This document shows positions 1 through 7,876 of a stretch of 37,709 nucleotides of DNA, piece after piece; position 1 is the first letter of the stretch; the number at the start of each line of letters is the position of its first letter. The notes beneath the pieces were generated by a model. It was given only the letters and a program-made list of their open reading frames with translations. It had not been told where the DNA came from and did not search any database. The position numbers and the translations under genes were made by a program. This DNA comes from PHAA01 sp964584415 (lineage in GTDB: Bacteria > Bacillota > Syntrophomonadia > Syntrophomonadales > Syntrophomonadaceae), in contig CAZOZX010000010.1 in NCBI GenBank assembly GCA_964584415.1, positions 1 to 37,709 on the forward strand, written 5' to 3'.

Positions 1-84
1 AGAGAAATTGTTGATTTGGGCAGAAGAGCGGCGGAAGAAAAGGTCCAGGAGATTAAATCCAAGTTATCATTAATAGAGAACTAG
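1..84 (+). CDS. C-terminal end of an upstream protein, possibly patatin-like phospholipase
   Basis: An open frame enters from the left edge and ends at TAG 82-84, giving 27 residues that read REIVDLGRRAAEEKVQEIKS and a short tail. A helix of the type 'LG.RAA.....EIK' is typical of the C-terminus of RssA/YlbK-type patatin-like phospholipases, and ylbK lies near ylbM (tmcAL) in Bacillus, so that is my best guess. The fragment is too short for a firm call. Its stop codon overlaps the stop codon of the convergent tmcAL gene in the tetramer CTAG at 81-84. Confidence 0.4.
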   Translation, partial: REIVDLGRRAAEEKVQEIKSKLSLIEN

Positions 85-1355
85 ACTCCTCTGCCAGGAG
101 TGGGGAGATTTATGAAAAGCGGTGAGGTGGTAAAATCCTGAGCCCCATAACGGTGAACGATATTTGGATAATATAGAGAGTATATGTCAGTAGCCTGAAC
201 ATCTAATTCCAGCATGGCTTGTAGAATAGGGTGGTTTTTATCACGATAAGCATCTTTAACATCGCCGCCTCGATTTAATATCCTTAGGGATGATTTATTT
301 TTTATCTCTTGCAGGATTTCCCGACCTTTTGTAGAAAATCCTAAGATGTGAAAGTATAATGGCCCATGCTGGTCAAAACTATTCATTTTTTGGGTTTCGA
401 CATTGAGCAGTACATAGAGTAACTGCCGGTTGATGCGGGTCAGACTGTAGCGCTTGCTTTTAATCATATGACGTAGTTGTTCCAGTGTGCCACAGGCAAT
501 AGCGGCCCTGCGGATGCGATGTTCCAAGCCCTCGCTTATCTCGTATATTTCACGTAGCTGGTTCAACGACATGGTGCGCAGCTTGGCGAGCAATACTTGC
601 TCCAGCGCTGCCGAACGAACTGGTGCGCGCCCGGCCTGTATCTCCTGCTGTAGCAAAGTAAAGGCAGGGTAGGGCATAAATTGGGAATTATCTGGATTAC
701 CTGGATTATTCAAAAGGGTATGGCGTATAGCACTGGCACTGGCAAAGCAGGATAATTCCAGGCTGTTATATTGGGATCCTACTCGACGTACGGTCAGGGG
801 TTCGATAGAAATTTTGTCTTGCAACAGGACGCGCAAATATTCAATGGCCAGGATATTATTAGGTTGCATGATAATTGAATCTATGTCGCTGATAGACTCA
901 CCGGCAACCGCTTGAACAGTCTTGGAACGGGCTGTGGGGAAATTCATTCCCTGAGACAAGAAATTTCTTAGGATAGCTTTGTATTCCGGATTCTCGTTGG
1001 CAATTGTGGCAGCAATGGTCTGTAATTCATCCAGGCGGCCATTTTCACTGCCAAACGCCAAATGGCTAACAACCTTGGTTGCATTCAGTAAATGAATAGC
1101 ACCCCGGGCAAAAAAATAAGCACTGCGGACACAAAAGCAAAAAGGTATTTCAATAACCAGATCCGCACCTGCGTGTAAAGCCATGTGGGCGCGAGTCCAT
1201 TTATTACATATGGCGGCTTCGCCCCTCTGAACGAAGTTGCCGCTTATGACGCAAATGGTAGCGTCGCAATCACATGCCTGCTGAGCAGACCGGATGAAAT
1301 AATGGTGTCCATTATGGAAGGGATTAAATTCAGCGATTATACCTAAAACAGACAT
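81..1355 (-). CDS. tmcAL: tRNA(Met) cytidine acetate ligase TmcAL (YlbM family)
   Basis: This 424-residue protein belongs to the family that activates acetate with ATP and acetylates C34 of elongator tRNA-Met to give ac4C. The N-terminus reads MSVLGIIAEFNPFHNGH, with the HxGH-type nucleotidyltransferase motif (HNGH) that binds ATP, followed by a 'VISGNFVQRGE' segment typical of the family. The open frame runs upstream to 1703, but that extension overlaps pta on the other strand and lacks family resemblance. ATG 1355 has an AAGGAT ribosome site about 7 bases upstream and matches the usual N-terminus. It is divergent from pta-ackA, the acetate-forming pathway, with about 130 bp between the starts, and convergent with the gene at the left edge. 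Family and start are secure. Confidence 0.93.
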   Translation of the reverse strand: MSVLGIIAEFNPFHNGHHYFIRSAQQACDCDATICVISGNFVQRGEAAICNKWTRAHMALHAGADLVIEIPFCFCVRSAYFFARGAIHLLNATKVVSHLAFGSENGRLDELQTIAATIANENPEYKAILRNFLSQGMNFPTARSKTVQAVAGESISDIDSIIMQPNNILAIEYLRVLLQDKISIEPLTVRRVGSQYNSLELSCFASASAIRHTLLNNPGNPDNSQFMPYPAFTLLQQEIQAGRAPVRSAALEQVLLAKLRTMSLNQLREIYEISEGLEHRIRRAAIACGTLEQLRHMIKSKRYSLTRINRQLLYVLLNVETQKMNSFDQHGPLYFHILGFSTKGREILQEIKNKSSLRILNRGGDVKDAYRDKNHPILQAMLELDVQATDIYSLYYPNIVHRYGAQDFTTSPLFINLPTPGRGV

Positions 1356-1434
1356 AATTTTATCCTTGCTTAAATTTTTATTATAATAACACATTAGACA
1401 AGGTTCATAACAAATTGCGAATGATAAAACCGTT

Positions 1435-1456
1435 AAATAGCCCGTTAGAGCTATTT
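1435..1456. other. Inverted repeat in the pta leader
   Basis: AAATAGC (1435-1441) and GCTATTT (1450-1456) form a 7-bp stem with an 8-base loop, about 15 bases before the pta ribosome site. The loop carries a second copy of the CCGTTA word that precedes the stem. It could be an operator half-site pair in the tmcAL/pta divergent region or a leader hairpin. No regulator is identified. Confidence 0.35.
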
Positions 1457-1485
1457 GGCGATGGAAAAAATAAGGAGGATTGATC

Positions 1486-2478
1486 ATGAGTTTATTGGAA
1501 CAAATCAAGGCAAATGCGGCTAAGGCAGCCAAGACTATCGTTCTTCCGGAAGGTACCGAAAAGCGGACCCTTTTGGCAGTTAAGGACATAGCGGCGGCCA
1601 AGATTGCCAACGTTATCCTGTTAGGGGACGAGAGTGCGGTGAAAGCTGCTGCCGCCGATGCAGGTGCTGATATCAGCGCGGCAGAAGTAATTAATCCGGT
1701 CAAATCAGCTTACTTTGACGATTTCGTTCAGGCCTTTTACGAGATGCGCAAGAGCAAAGGTGTCGACCTGGACAAAGCCCGGGATTCTATGCTGGATCCG
1801 CTCTTCTTTGCATCGATGATGGTAAAAATGGGCAAAGCCGACGGAGAGGTAGCCGGAGCTGAAAATACCACAGGTAATGTTCTGAGACCGGCTTTACAGA
1901 TTATCAAAACCGCTCCTGGAATATCTGCCGTATCTGGGGCGTTCGTCATGATCGTTCCCAATTGTGATTTAGGCTATAATGGTTTATTGGTGTTCGCAGA
2001 CTGCGCGGTAACGCCGGTTCCTACCGCAGAACAATTAGCTGAATTTGCCAAATCAACCGTAGGCACCGCAGCCACCGTTTGTGGCATCCCTGATCCCAAA
2101 GTCGGTATGCTGTCTTTCTCTACTAAAGGAAGCGCCAGCCATGATGTAGTAGATAAAGTTGCCAAAGCTACCGCGTTGGCTAAGGAAAGATTCCCTGAAC
2201 TGAAAGTCGATGGCGAATTCCAGGCTGATGCCGCTCTGGTTCCCAGTGTAGGCGCCTCCAAGGCACCCGGCAGCCCAGTAGCGGGCCAATGCAACGTTCT
2301 GGTGTTCCCAGATTTGCAAGCCGGCAATATCGGATACAAACTGGTGCAGAGATTTGCCAAAGCAGAAGCTATCGGACCAATACTGCAAGGCCTTGATAAA
2401 CCAGTCAATGACCTGTCCAGAGGATGCAGTGTTGCTGACGTGGTAAATGTGGTTGCTATTACTGCAGTTAGAGCCTAA
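1486..2478 (+). CDS. pta: Phosphate acetyltransferase
   Basis: The enzyme converts acetyl-CoA and phosphate to acetyl phosphate and CoA in the cytoplasm, the first step of the acetate/ATP branch. The 330-residue length fits the short, single-domain Pta class. Visible family segments include 'KTIVLPEGTEKRTL' at the N-terminus, 'AGAENTTGNVLRPALQIIKT' near residue 125 and 'DGEFQADAALVPSVGASKAP' near residue 245. ATG 1486 is preferred over the in-frame TTG at 1480 because AAGGAGG at 1472-1478 is then 7 bases upstream. It is followed 65 bases later by ackA, the partner enzyme, with no terminator between them, so the two are likely co-transcribed. Confidence 0.96.
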   Translation: MSLLEQIKANAAKAAKTIVLPEGTEKRTLLAVKDIAAAKIANVILLGDESAVKAAAADAGADISAAEVINPVKSAYFDDFVQAFYEMRKSKGVDLDKARDSMLDPLFFASMMVKMGKADGEVAGAENTTGNVLRPALQIIKTAPGISAVSGAFVMIVPNCDLGYNGLLVFADCAVTPVPTAEQLAEFAKSTVGTAATVCGIPDPKVGMLSFSTKGSASHDVVDKVAKATALAKERFPELKVDGEFQADAALVPSVGASKAPGSPVAGQCNVLVFPDLQAGNIGYKLVQRFAKAEAIGPILQGLDKPVNDLSRGCSVADVVNVVAITAVRA

Positions 2479-2543
2479 ACAAAGTAGGCTTTATACTAGA
2501 TCCAGGTTATACATCTCTATTTAAATGAAGGAGGAGTTTTGTA

Positions 2544-3737
2544 ATGAAGGTCTTGGTTGTTAACGCGGGTAGTTCGTCAATCAAATATCAGGTTTTTGAT
2601 ATGACTGATGAATCCGTACTGGCCAAAGGATTGGTTGATCGGGTAGGAATCCCCGGCACCACTCTAAAACATGAGCCTACCGGCAAAGATGATGTTCTCA
2701 TCAAACAGGACTTACCCAACCATACTGAAGGTATGAAACTGGTATTAAACGTTTTGGTTAATCCCGAATATGGCTGTATCAAGAGCATGGACGAGATTGG
2801 GGCAGTCGGACACCGTGTGGTTCATGGCGGTGAAGAATACGCCGCTTCCGCAGTAATCGATGATCATGTTAAGAAGGTTATCCGCGACTGTTTTGACGTA
2901 GCTCCCCTGCATAATCCCCCCAACCTGATGGGTATTGAAGCGTGTCAGGAATTAATGCCTAATGTACCCCATGTGGCAGTTTTCGACACAGCATTCCATC
3001 AGACCATGAGCCCCGAATATTATATGTATGCACTGCCCTATGATGTATATGAGAAATTCAAAGTGAGACGCTATGGCTTCCACGGCACTTCTCATTACTA
3101 CGTAGCCCATCGTGCTGCAGATATGTTGGGCAAGGCTTATGAAGACTGCAAAATAGTTACTTTGCATTTAGGAAACGGCGCCAGCATGGCTGCGATTTCC
3201 AACGGTAAAGTTGTAGACACTTCAATGGGCTTTACCCCGTTAGAAGGATTAGTAATGGGCACTCGTTCCGGTGACATAGATCCGGCTATCGTTTTCTATC
3301 TTATGGACAAACTAAACATGGATGCCAACGAGGCCAACAATTACTTTAATAAGAAGTCTGGCTTACTGGGTTTATCAGGTGTTTCCAACGACCTGCGTGA
3401 TATCCAGGAAGCCGCCGATGCTGGCAATGAAAGAGCCAATCTGGCCCTGGAAGTATACTACAAACAAGTTAAGGGATACATCGGCAACTATATCGCCAAA
3501 TTAAACGGCTGTGACTGCCTGGTCTTCACCGCTGGAGTTGGCGAAAATGGTATAGGCATGCGTGAAAATATCTGCAAGGACCTGGAATATCTCGGAATCA
3601 AGATGGACGCTGCCAAGAATAATGTACGCGGTAAAGAGGTTGATGTAGCGGATGCTGATTCCAAGGTGAGAATATTCGTAATTCCCACCAACGAAGAGTT
3701 GGTTATAGCCCGTGACACATTGAGTCTCGCCAAATAA
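2544..3737 (+). CDS. ackA: Acetate kinase
   Basis: AckA transfers the phosphate of acetyl phosphate to ADP, giving acetate and ATP, and is the substrate-level phosphorylation step of acetate-forming anaerobes. The 397-residue length is standard. The ASKHA-fold signatures are present: 'VLVVNAGSSSIKYQVFD' at the N-terminus, 'VAVFDTAFHQTM' and 'RRYGFHGTSHYYVAHRA' in the middle, 'LHLGNGASMAAI', and 'VFTAGVGENG' near the C-terminus. The start ATG 2544 has an AAGGAGGAG ribosome site at 2529-2536. It is the second gene of the pta-ackA pair and is followed by a hairpin terminator. Confidence 0.97.
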   Translation: MKVLVVNAGSSSIKYQVFDMTDESVLAKGLVDRVGIPGTTLKHEPTGKDDVLIKQDLPNHTEGMKLVLNVLVNPEYGCIKSMDEIGAVGHRVVHGGEEYAASAVIDDHVKKVIRDCFDVAPLHNPPNLMGIEACQELMPNVPHVAVFDTAFHQTMSPEYYMYALPYDVYEKFKVRRYGFHGTSHYYVAHRAADMLGKAYEDCKIVTLHLGNGASMAAISNGKVVDTSMGFTPLEGLVMGTRSGDIDPAIVFYLMDKLNMDANEANNYFNKKSGLLGLSGVSNDLRDIQEAADAGNERANLALEVYYKQVKGYIGNYIAKLNGCDCLVFTAGVGENGIGMRENICKDLEYLGIKMDAAKNNVRGKEVDVADADSKVRIFVIPTNEELVIARDTLSLAK

Positions 3738-3755
3738 TTGATTGATTGACTTAAT

Positions 3756-3790
3756 GGCCCTGCTGTTAATCCGGCAGGGCCTATTTTATT
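3756..3790 (+). terminator. Intrinsic terminator after ackA
   Basis: GGCCCTGC (3756-3763) pairs perfectly with GCAGGGCC (3774-3781) around a 10-base loop and is followed by TATTTTATT. The T-run is interrupted, so efficiency may be moderate, but the place (19 bases after the ackA stop) is right. Confidence 0.75.
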
Positions 3791-3813
3791 GACCCAAACA
3801 AGCCATCGCTTTA

Positions 3814-3842
3814 TTGACACGCTGTTTGGACAGCATTATAAT
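3814..3842 (+). promoter_or_regulatory. Consensus sigma-A promoter for the DUF177-rpmF unit
   Basis: TTGACA at 3814-3819 and TATAAT at 3837-3842 are both perfect consensus hexamers separated by 17 bases. The predicted transcript starts near 3849, leaving a leader of about 30 bases before the DUF177 start. A full-consensus promoter fits a ribosomal-protein transcription unit. Confidence 0.85.
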
Positions 3843-3876
3843 TAAAATGTTGTTTTCATACGGTTCATGAGGTGTA

Positions 3877-4398
3877 ATGATGAAACTCAACTTAAGAAGG
3901 CTGAAGCTTCATCCCCGCGAAACAGAAGAATTCGCGCTATTCACCCCGGGTAATGACCAGTACCTGGATAAAATAGGCGGCAAGTTTGTGGCTCCTATTG
4001 AGGGTACATTACTGGTGGAAAACACAGGCACGATATTCACAGGAAAAGGCAGCCTGAAAACATTGATTCAGTTGCCCTGTGCTCGTTGTCTGCAGGAGTT
4101 TATCTATCCAGTCGTTACAGAATTAGATGTGGTGTTGGTTGAAAACAACAAAAACATAGCTGGCAATGCTGATGAAGGTTTCGTCCTGTTTGATGGTGAT
4201 GAGGCTAACATCGATGCTGAAATCCAGCAGGCGGTGTTCATGGCTCTTCCGATTTGCCCCCTGTGCAAGGAAAACTGCCAGGGCTTATGCCCGGTTTGCG
4301 GGCAGGATAGAAATGGGCAAAATTGTAATTGTGAAGAAGACAAGACAGATCCCCGCTGGGATAAATTGAAGTCAATCAAGGTAGGAAAGGAGGTTTAA
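3877..4398 (+). CDS. DUF177 (YceD/YlbN-like) protein
   Basis: This 173-residue protein is a member of the DUF177 family, which lies next to rpmF in most bacteria and, in plants and E. coli, has been linked to 23S rRNA accumulation. It ends in a Cys-rich zinc-binding tail: CxxC at 'CPLCKENC', then 'GLCPVCGQD' and a 'NCNC' pair, followed by the usual 'DPRWDKL' end motif. An upstream 'LPCARCLQEF' gives another CxxC. Two ATG codons, 3877 and 3880, are adjacent; the GAGG at 3869-3872 spaces slightly better to 3880, so the protein may be one residue shorter. The ribosome site of rpmF lies inside its last codons, which implies coupled translation. Confidence 0.9.
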   Translation: MMKLNLRRLKLHPRETEEFALFTPGNDQYLDKIGGKFVAPIEGTLLVENTGTIFTGKGSLKTLIQLPCARCLQEFIYPVVTELDVVLVENNKNIAGNADEGFVLFDGDEANIDAEIQQAVFMALPICPLCKENCQGLCPVCGQDRNGQNCNCEEDKTDPRWDKLKSIKVGKEV

Positions 4399-4401
4399 TA
4401 A

Positions 4402-4572
4402 ATGGGTGTTCCTAAGAGAAGACAGTCCCATGCCCGTAAAAATAAACGCCGGTCTGAATGGAAGAAAATAGAGGCCCCCGGTTTGGTAGCCTGCCCACAG
4501 TGCCATGATCTCATGCTGCCACATCGTGCTTGTCTGAGTTGTGGTTTCTATAAAGGTAAGAATGTTATATAA
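4402..4572 (+). CDS. rpmF: Large ribosomal subunit protein bL32
   Basis: The 56-residue basic protein begins MGVPKRRQSHARKNKRRS, the hallmark of bL32 (maturation removes the first Met). Two CxxC pairs, 'CPQC' near residue 32 and 'CLSC' near residue 45, show that this is the zinc-binding form rather than the cysteine-free paralogue used under zinc starvation. The start is 3 bases after the DUF177 stop and uses AAAGGAGG at 4386-4393, inside the DUF177 frame. The same gene pair occurs widely in bacteria. Confidence 0.97.
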   Translation: MGVPKRRQSHARKNKRRSEWKKIEAPGLVACPQCHDLMLPHRACLSCGFYKGKNVI

Positions 4573-4596
4573 CCATAACATAATAGCATCAGGACG

Positions 4597-4640
4597 AAAA
4601 AGTAAGCGTTAGCTCTAAGCTATGTCTTACTTTTTGTTTT
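4597..4640 (+). terminator. Intrinsic terminator after rpmF
   Basis: AAAAAGTAAG (4597-4606) pairs with CTTACTTTTT (4626-4635). An inner stem TAGCT/AGCTA (4610-4614 with 4618-4622) closes a 3-base loop, with a 3x3 internal loop between the two stems. A T-rich run continues to about 4642. The near-symmetric A and T tracts could work in both directions. Confidence 0.8.
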
Positions 4641-4711
4641 TGTTATATGTAAAAGTGTTTAGCTATTCTTATTTATATCTTCGATTTGGTATTATTTAGG
4701 TGGAGAAAATA

Positions 4712-4789
4712 ATGAACGTTTTCGCAGAAATCAGTAAATTTGGCTCCAGGCCAAGTTATTTGCGGAACCGTCGAGGAGGATGTATATGA
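4712..4789 (+). CDS. Possible 25-residue leader peptide overlapping plsX
   Basis: A short frame starts at ATG 4712 with AGGTGGAG about 5 bases upstream and ends at TGA 4787-4789, which overlaps the plsX start in an ATGA. The predicted peptide is basic (MNVFAEISKFGSRPSYLRNR and five more residues) and resembles nothing I know. The ribosome site of plsX lies inside its last codons. The arrangement suggests translational coupling or a leader, but a chance frame of this size is possible. It occupies the place where fapR often lies in Firmicutes, yet shows no similarity to FapR. Confidence 0.35.
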   Translation: MNVFAEISKFGSRPSYLRNRRGGCI

Positions 4790-5739
4790 TTATTGCTGTT
4801 GACGCAATGGGCGGCGATTTTGCCCCTCAGGAAATCGTGGCCGGGGCTATCATGTTTTTGGAGACGTCCGATGCGGGATTGCTACTGGTCGGGCAGGAGG
4901 AAGTTGTTCAAAAAGAATTGGATAAGCATACTTATGACAGGGAAAGAGTTGGTTTGGTCAATGCCAGTCAGGTTATGGGAATGGACGAATCAGTAACCGC
5001 CTTGCGTAAGAAGCAAGACTCATCCATAGCGGTTGCCACTCGTCTGGTTAAGGAAGGTAAGGCCGATGCAATAGTATCATGTGGCAGCACCGGAGCCCAG
5101 ATGGCGGCGGCTACACTTATTTTGGGAAGGTTGAACAATATTGAGCGGCCCCCAATCGTAGCCCAGGTACCTACTATTACCGGTAAAAGCATACTACTCC
5201 TCGATGTCGGTGCTAATGTAGATTGCCGGCCAGCCCAATTAGTCCAGTTTGCTCTGCTGGGCAGCGTCTATGCCTCAATGCTGACTGGGCTTGAAAGTCC
5301 GCGGGTGGGCCTATTAAATAACGGAGAGGAAGAAGGCAAGGGCAACAAGCTGAGCCTGGACACCTTTGAATTATTGAATCAGCAAAAGGGAATTAATTTT
5401 GTGGGTAATGTTGAAGCCGCTGACCTTTTTTCTGCTAAAGCCGATGTTGCAGTTTGCGACGGTTTTGTGGGTAATATACTGCTTAAAGGGATGGAAGGAT
5501 TGTCTAAATTGGTTGGAGCCTTATTCTATCAGGAGATGGGTAAATTGCCATCATTTTTTGGGAAATTAGATAACAGCAAGGTGGGAGGGGCACCTCTCCT
5601 GGGAATCAATGGGGTGAGCATTGTCTGCCACGGAAGTTCAAAAAGGGAAGCGGTCTCCAGTGGACTAGGTATTGCCCAACAATGCGTTCTCAAGAATATG
5701 GTCGAAAACCAGAAACTAGCCCTAAGCAAGGCACTGTAA
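4786..5739 (+). CDS. plsX: Phosphate acyltransferase PlsX
   Basis: PlsX makes acyl phosphate from acyl-ACP, the first step of the PlsX/PlsY route to phosphatidic acid. The 317-residue protein starts with 'IIAVDAMGGDFAP', the family signature, and has 'SCGSTGAQMAAAT', 'LLDVGANVDCRP', 'GLLNNGEEEGKGN' and 'VCDGFVGNILLKGMEG' further on. ATG 4786 is chosen over the in-frame ATG 4780 because GAGGAGG at 4773-4779 then has 6-base spacing. It follows the rpmF terminator and is followed directly by rnc. The fabD, fabG, acpP and fabF genes that often separate plsX from rnc in Firmicutes are absent here. Confidence 0.95.
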   Translation: MIIAVDAMGGDFAPQEIVAGAIMFLETSDAGLLLVGQEEVVQKELDKHTYDRERVGLVNASQVMGMDESVTALRKKQDSSIAVATRLVKEGKADAIVSCGSTGAQMAAATLILGRLNNIERPPIVAQVPTITGKSILLLDVGANVDCRPAQLVQFALLGSVYASMLTGLESPRVGLLNNGEEEGKGNKLSLDTFELLNQQKGINFVGNVEAADLFSAKADVAVCDGFVGNILLKGMEGLSKLVGALFYQEMGKLPSFFGKLDNSKVGGAPLLGINGVSIVCHGSSKREAVSSGLGIAQQCVLKNMVENQKLALSKAL

Positions 5740-5799
5740 TATAATGATTAAAATAAAATTGGGGCGCTAGCCGCCGCCGAATTTGCAGCAGGTGAACAG

Positions 5800-6501
5800 A
5801 TGAGCCAGGCCCATGCCAGATCATTAATTAGTGATCTCCAACTCAACTTCAACAATATAGAATTGATCAGTACCGCATTGATCCACCCTTCCTATGCTCA
5901 GGAAAAAAGTGCCGCGGTCAATAACCAGCGCTTAGAATTTCTGGGTGATGCGGTTCTGGACTTTGTTGTGGCAGAATATTTGTACATAAATTTCAGCGAT
6001 AAACCCGAAGGTGATTTAACCCAGATAAGAGCCAAGGTAGTATGTGAAAAGGCACTGGTAGAGATCGGGAATAAGATCAATATAGGCAACTACTTGATGT
6101 TGGGCCGGGGGGAAGACATGTCCGGGGGGAGAAAGCGCAAATCAATCCTGGCCGACACGGTAGAAGCAGTTATTGGTGCTGTTTATCTTGATCAAGGTCT
6201 TGACAGCGCGCGACATTTCATTCTTAAGTATCTTCAGCCGTTAATTGAAGAAACTGCCCGAGGTGATTATCAAGACCATAAGTCACGCTTGCAGGAATAT
6301 GTGCAATCCCGCAGCCGATACAATGTCCATTATAGGATAATAAGCGAATCTGGGCCCGCTCACTCCAAGCATTTTGTAGCAGGGGTATATTTTATGGACG
6401 AATTACTGGCCAGCGGGCAGGGGAAAAGCAAAAAAGAAGCCGAACAGAATGCTGCCGGGATAGCTCTCGAAGACGGAAGTATAATGGAACGACTGATTTG
6501 A
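5800..6501 (+). CDS. rnc: Ribonuclease III
   Basis: RNase III cuts double-stranded RNA in rRNA precursors and some mRNAs. The 233-residue protein has the catalytic signature 'QRLEFLGDAVLDFVVAEYLY' near residue 45, with the Glu and Asp of the active site, and the second acidic patch 'LADTVEAVIGAVYLDQG' near residue 120. A double-stranded RNA-binding domain follows from about residue 155 ('DHKSRLQEYVQ' to 'KSKKEAEQNAAGIAL'). ATG 5800 has a modest AGGTG ribosome site. The stop overlaps the start of the radical SAM gene, giving tight coupling. The rnc-smc-ftsY order is classical for Firmicutes. Confidence 0.96.
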   Translation: MSQAHARSLISDLQLNFNNIELISTALIHPSYAQEKSAAVNNQRLEFLGDAVLDFVVAEYLYINFSDKPEGDLTQIRAKVVCEKALVEIGNKINIGNYLMLGRGEDMSGGRKRKSILADTVEAVIGAVYLDQGLDSARHFILKYLQPLIEETARGDYQDHKSRLQEYVQSRSRYNVHYRIISESGPAHSKHFVAGVYFMDELLASGQGKSKKEAEQNAAGIALEDGSIMERLI

Positions 6502-7604
6502 GTAGAATTAGGTCGGAAATCAAACATTTTAATATTCCCATATTCATTCCTCACTTAGGCTGCCCCTACGATTGCATCTACTGTGATCAGAAGATAATTG
6601 CCAATCAGCAAGGACCCCCTACGCCCGCCGAGGTTATTAATAAGATAGAGATCCATTTGCAGACCATCTCAGAGAGTGCCTGGATTGAAGTGGCTTTTTT
6701 TGGGGGCAGTTTTACAGCCGTGGATATGGACCTGCAGGAGGCATACCTGAGCACAGTTCGCCCCTATATTAAACAAGGCAAAGTCAAGGCAATTAGAATT
6801 TCAACCCGGCCCGACTGTATTAATGAAGCAAATCTGGATTTATTGAAAGAGTATGGGGTAAAAACCATTGAGCTCGGGGTACAATCGCTTAGCAATGATG
6901 TGTTAAGGGCCTCAGGACGTCAATATAGTGCGGAGGATGTATACAAGAGCTGCGAGTATATTAAGACAGGTGATTTCCAGCTGGGTATCCAATTAATGAT
7001 AGGACTGCCCGGTGATTCTTATATCCAGGACATGGAGACTGCCCGACAGGTAGTGAGGATTAGACCACAGGCAGTCCGCATTTACCCAACCCTGGTGCTG
7101 GCAGGCACCAAACTGGATATGATGTGGAAGAGGGGGAGCTATTTTCCTCTTGATCTGCAGGAAGCAGTTGACACATGCAAAGACATGCTCCTTCTATTTA
7201 GTAAACAAAATATACCGGTAATACGCATTGGCCTTTATCCTGGAGAGGAATTGCGAAAACCAGATGTAATCCAGGCGGGACCATTTCACAGCAGTTTTGG
7301 TGAGTTGGTGGAGCAGCGGATATTCCAGGACCAGGCACGTTTGGTAATAAGCCGCTTCCGTCAGGAATATGGAGCTGACCAAGAAATGTCAATCTACGTA
7401 AACCATAAGGATGTATCCAAAATGACCGGCTGGCGGCGCAGCAACATGTTGCACCTGCAAAAGGAATTCATGCTCGAAAGCCTATCGGTTACAGGCTGCG
7501 ATCAAATACCCGGCAGCGTTTCTATAAGGGGAAGTGGGAGCGTTGGAACCGGGCTATTGCTGACCCGGGAGGAATATATTCAGGGTTTGAACTTCATGAT
7601 TTAA
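6498..7604 (+). CDS. Radical SAM protein of the Elp3/MiaB/NifB-like superfamily
   Basis: The 368-residue protein has a CxxxCxxC radical SAM cluster motif near residues 22-29 ('GCPYDCIYCDQ'), so it should bind a [4Fe-4S] cluster and cleave SAM to a 5'-deoxyadenosyl radical. 'FFGGSFTAVD' and 'TRPDCINEANLDLLKEYG' are typical of the Elp3-type catalytic domain; the acetyltransferase domain of true Elp3 is missing. The start is TTG 6498, sharing four bases with the rnc stop codon region; no better start is seen. A gene of this family is commonly found between rnc and smc in clostridia. Substrate unknown, possibly a tRNA. Its 5'-deoxyadenosine by-product could feed the salvage genes downstream. Confidence 0.8.
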   Translation: MSRIRSEIKHFNIPIFIPHLGCPYDCIYCDQKIIANQQGPPTPAEVINKIEIHLQTISESAWIEVAFFGGSFTAVDMDLQEAYLSTVRPYIKQGKVKAIRISTRPDCINEANLDLLKEYGVKTIELGVQSLSNDVLRASGRQYSAEDVYKSCEYIKTGDFQLGIQLMIGLPGDSYIQDMETARQVVRIRPQAVRIYPTLVLAGTKLDMMWKRGSYFPLDLQEAVDTCKDMLLLFSKQNIPVIRIGLYPGEELRKPDVIQAGPFHSSFGELVEQRIFQDQARLVISRFRQEYGADQEMSIYVNHKDVSKMTGWRRSNMLHLQKEFMLESLSVTGCDQIPGSVSIRGSGSVGTGLLLTREEYIQGLNFMI

Positions 7605-7876
7605 GATAAAGTTTCTAGTTAGGGTTACAATCGCCAGCTTTTTATGGCTCGATCATTGTTCCATGGTTTTTCCTGATAAAGGTTTTAAGCTTTTTTGGTA
7701 GAATTTATTAACATTAAGACTCCCCTTGGTCCGGGCATTAGATTAAGGATTGGGGAATTGATTTAGCATATTTGAACCTGAATATAACAGAGGGCGGACT
7801 GGTAAAAAAACCGGGGACACGGATATCGCCCTGCGTGCAGGAAATGTTCAGGAGATTGTTTTGGGGGAGAAATAGG

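Noticed and set aside
1356..1703. N-terminal extension of the tmcAL frame (116 residues upstream of ATG 1355)
   Set aside because: It overlaps the pta coding sequence on the other strand, resembles no TmcAL N-terminus, and ATG 1355 has its own ribosome site.
1974..2408. Leftward 144-residue frame inside pta
   Set aside because: Shadow of pta, whose product matches Pta throughout.
4681..4711. FapR operator upstream of plsX
   Set aside because: The AT-rich stretch has a GGTATTA word but not the full inverted repeat expected for a FapR site.
7772..7876. Upstream part of the smc frame
   Set aside because: GTG 7877 has a well-placed GGGGGAGA and yields the conserved SMC N-terminus; the 35 extra residues do not fit the family.
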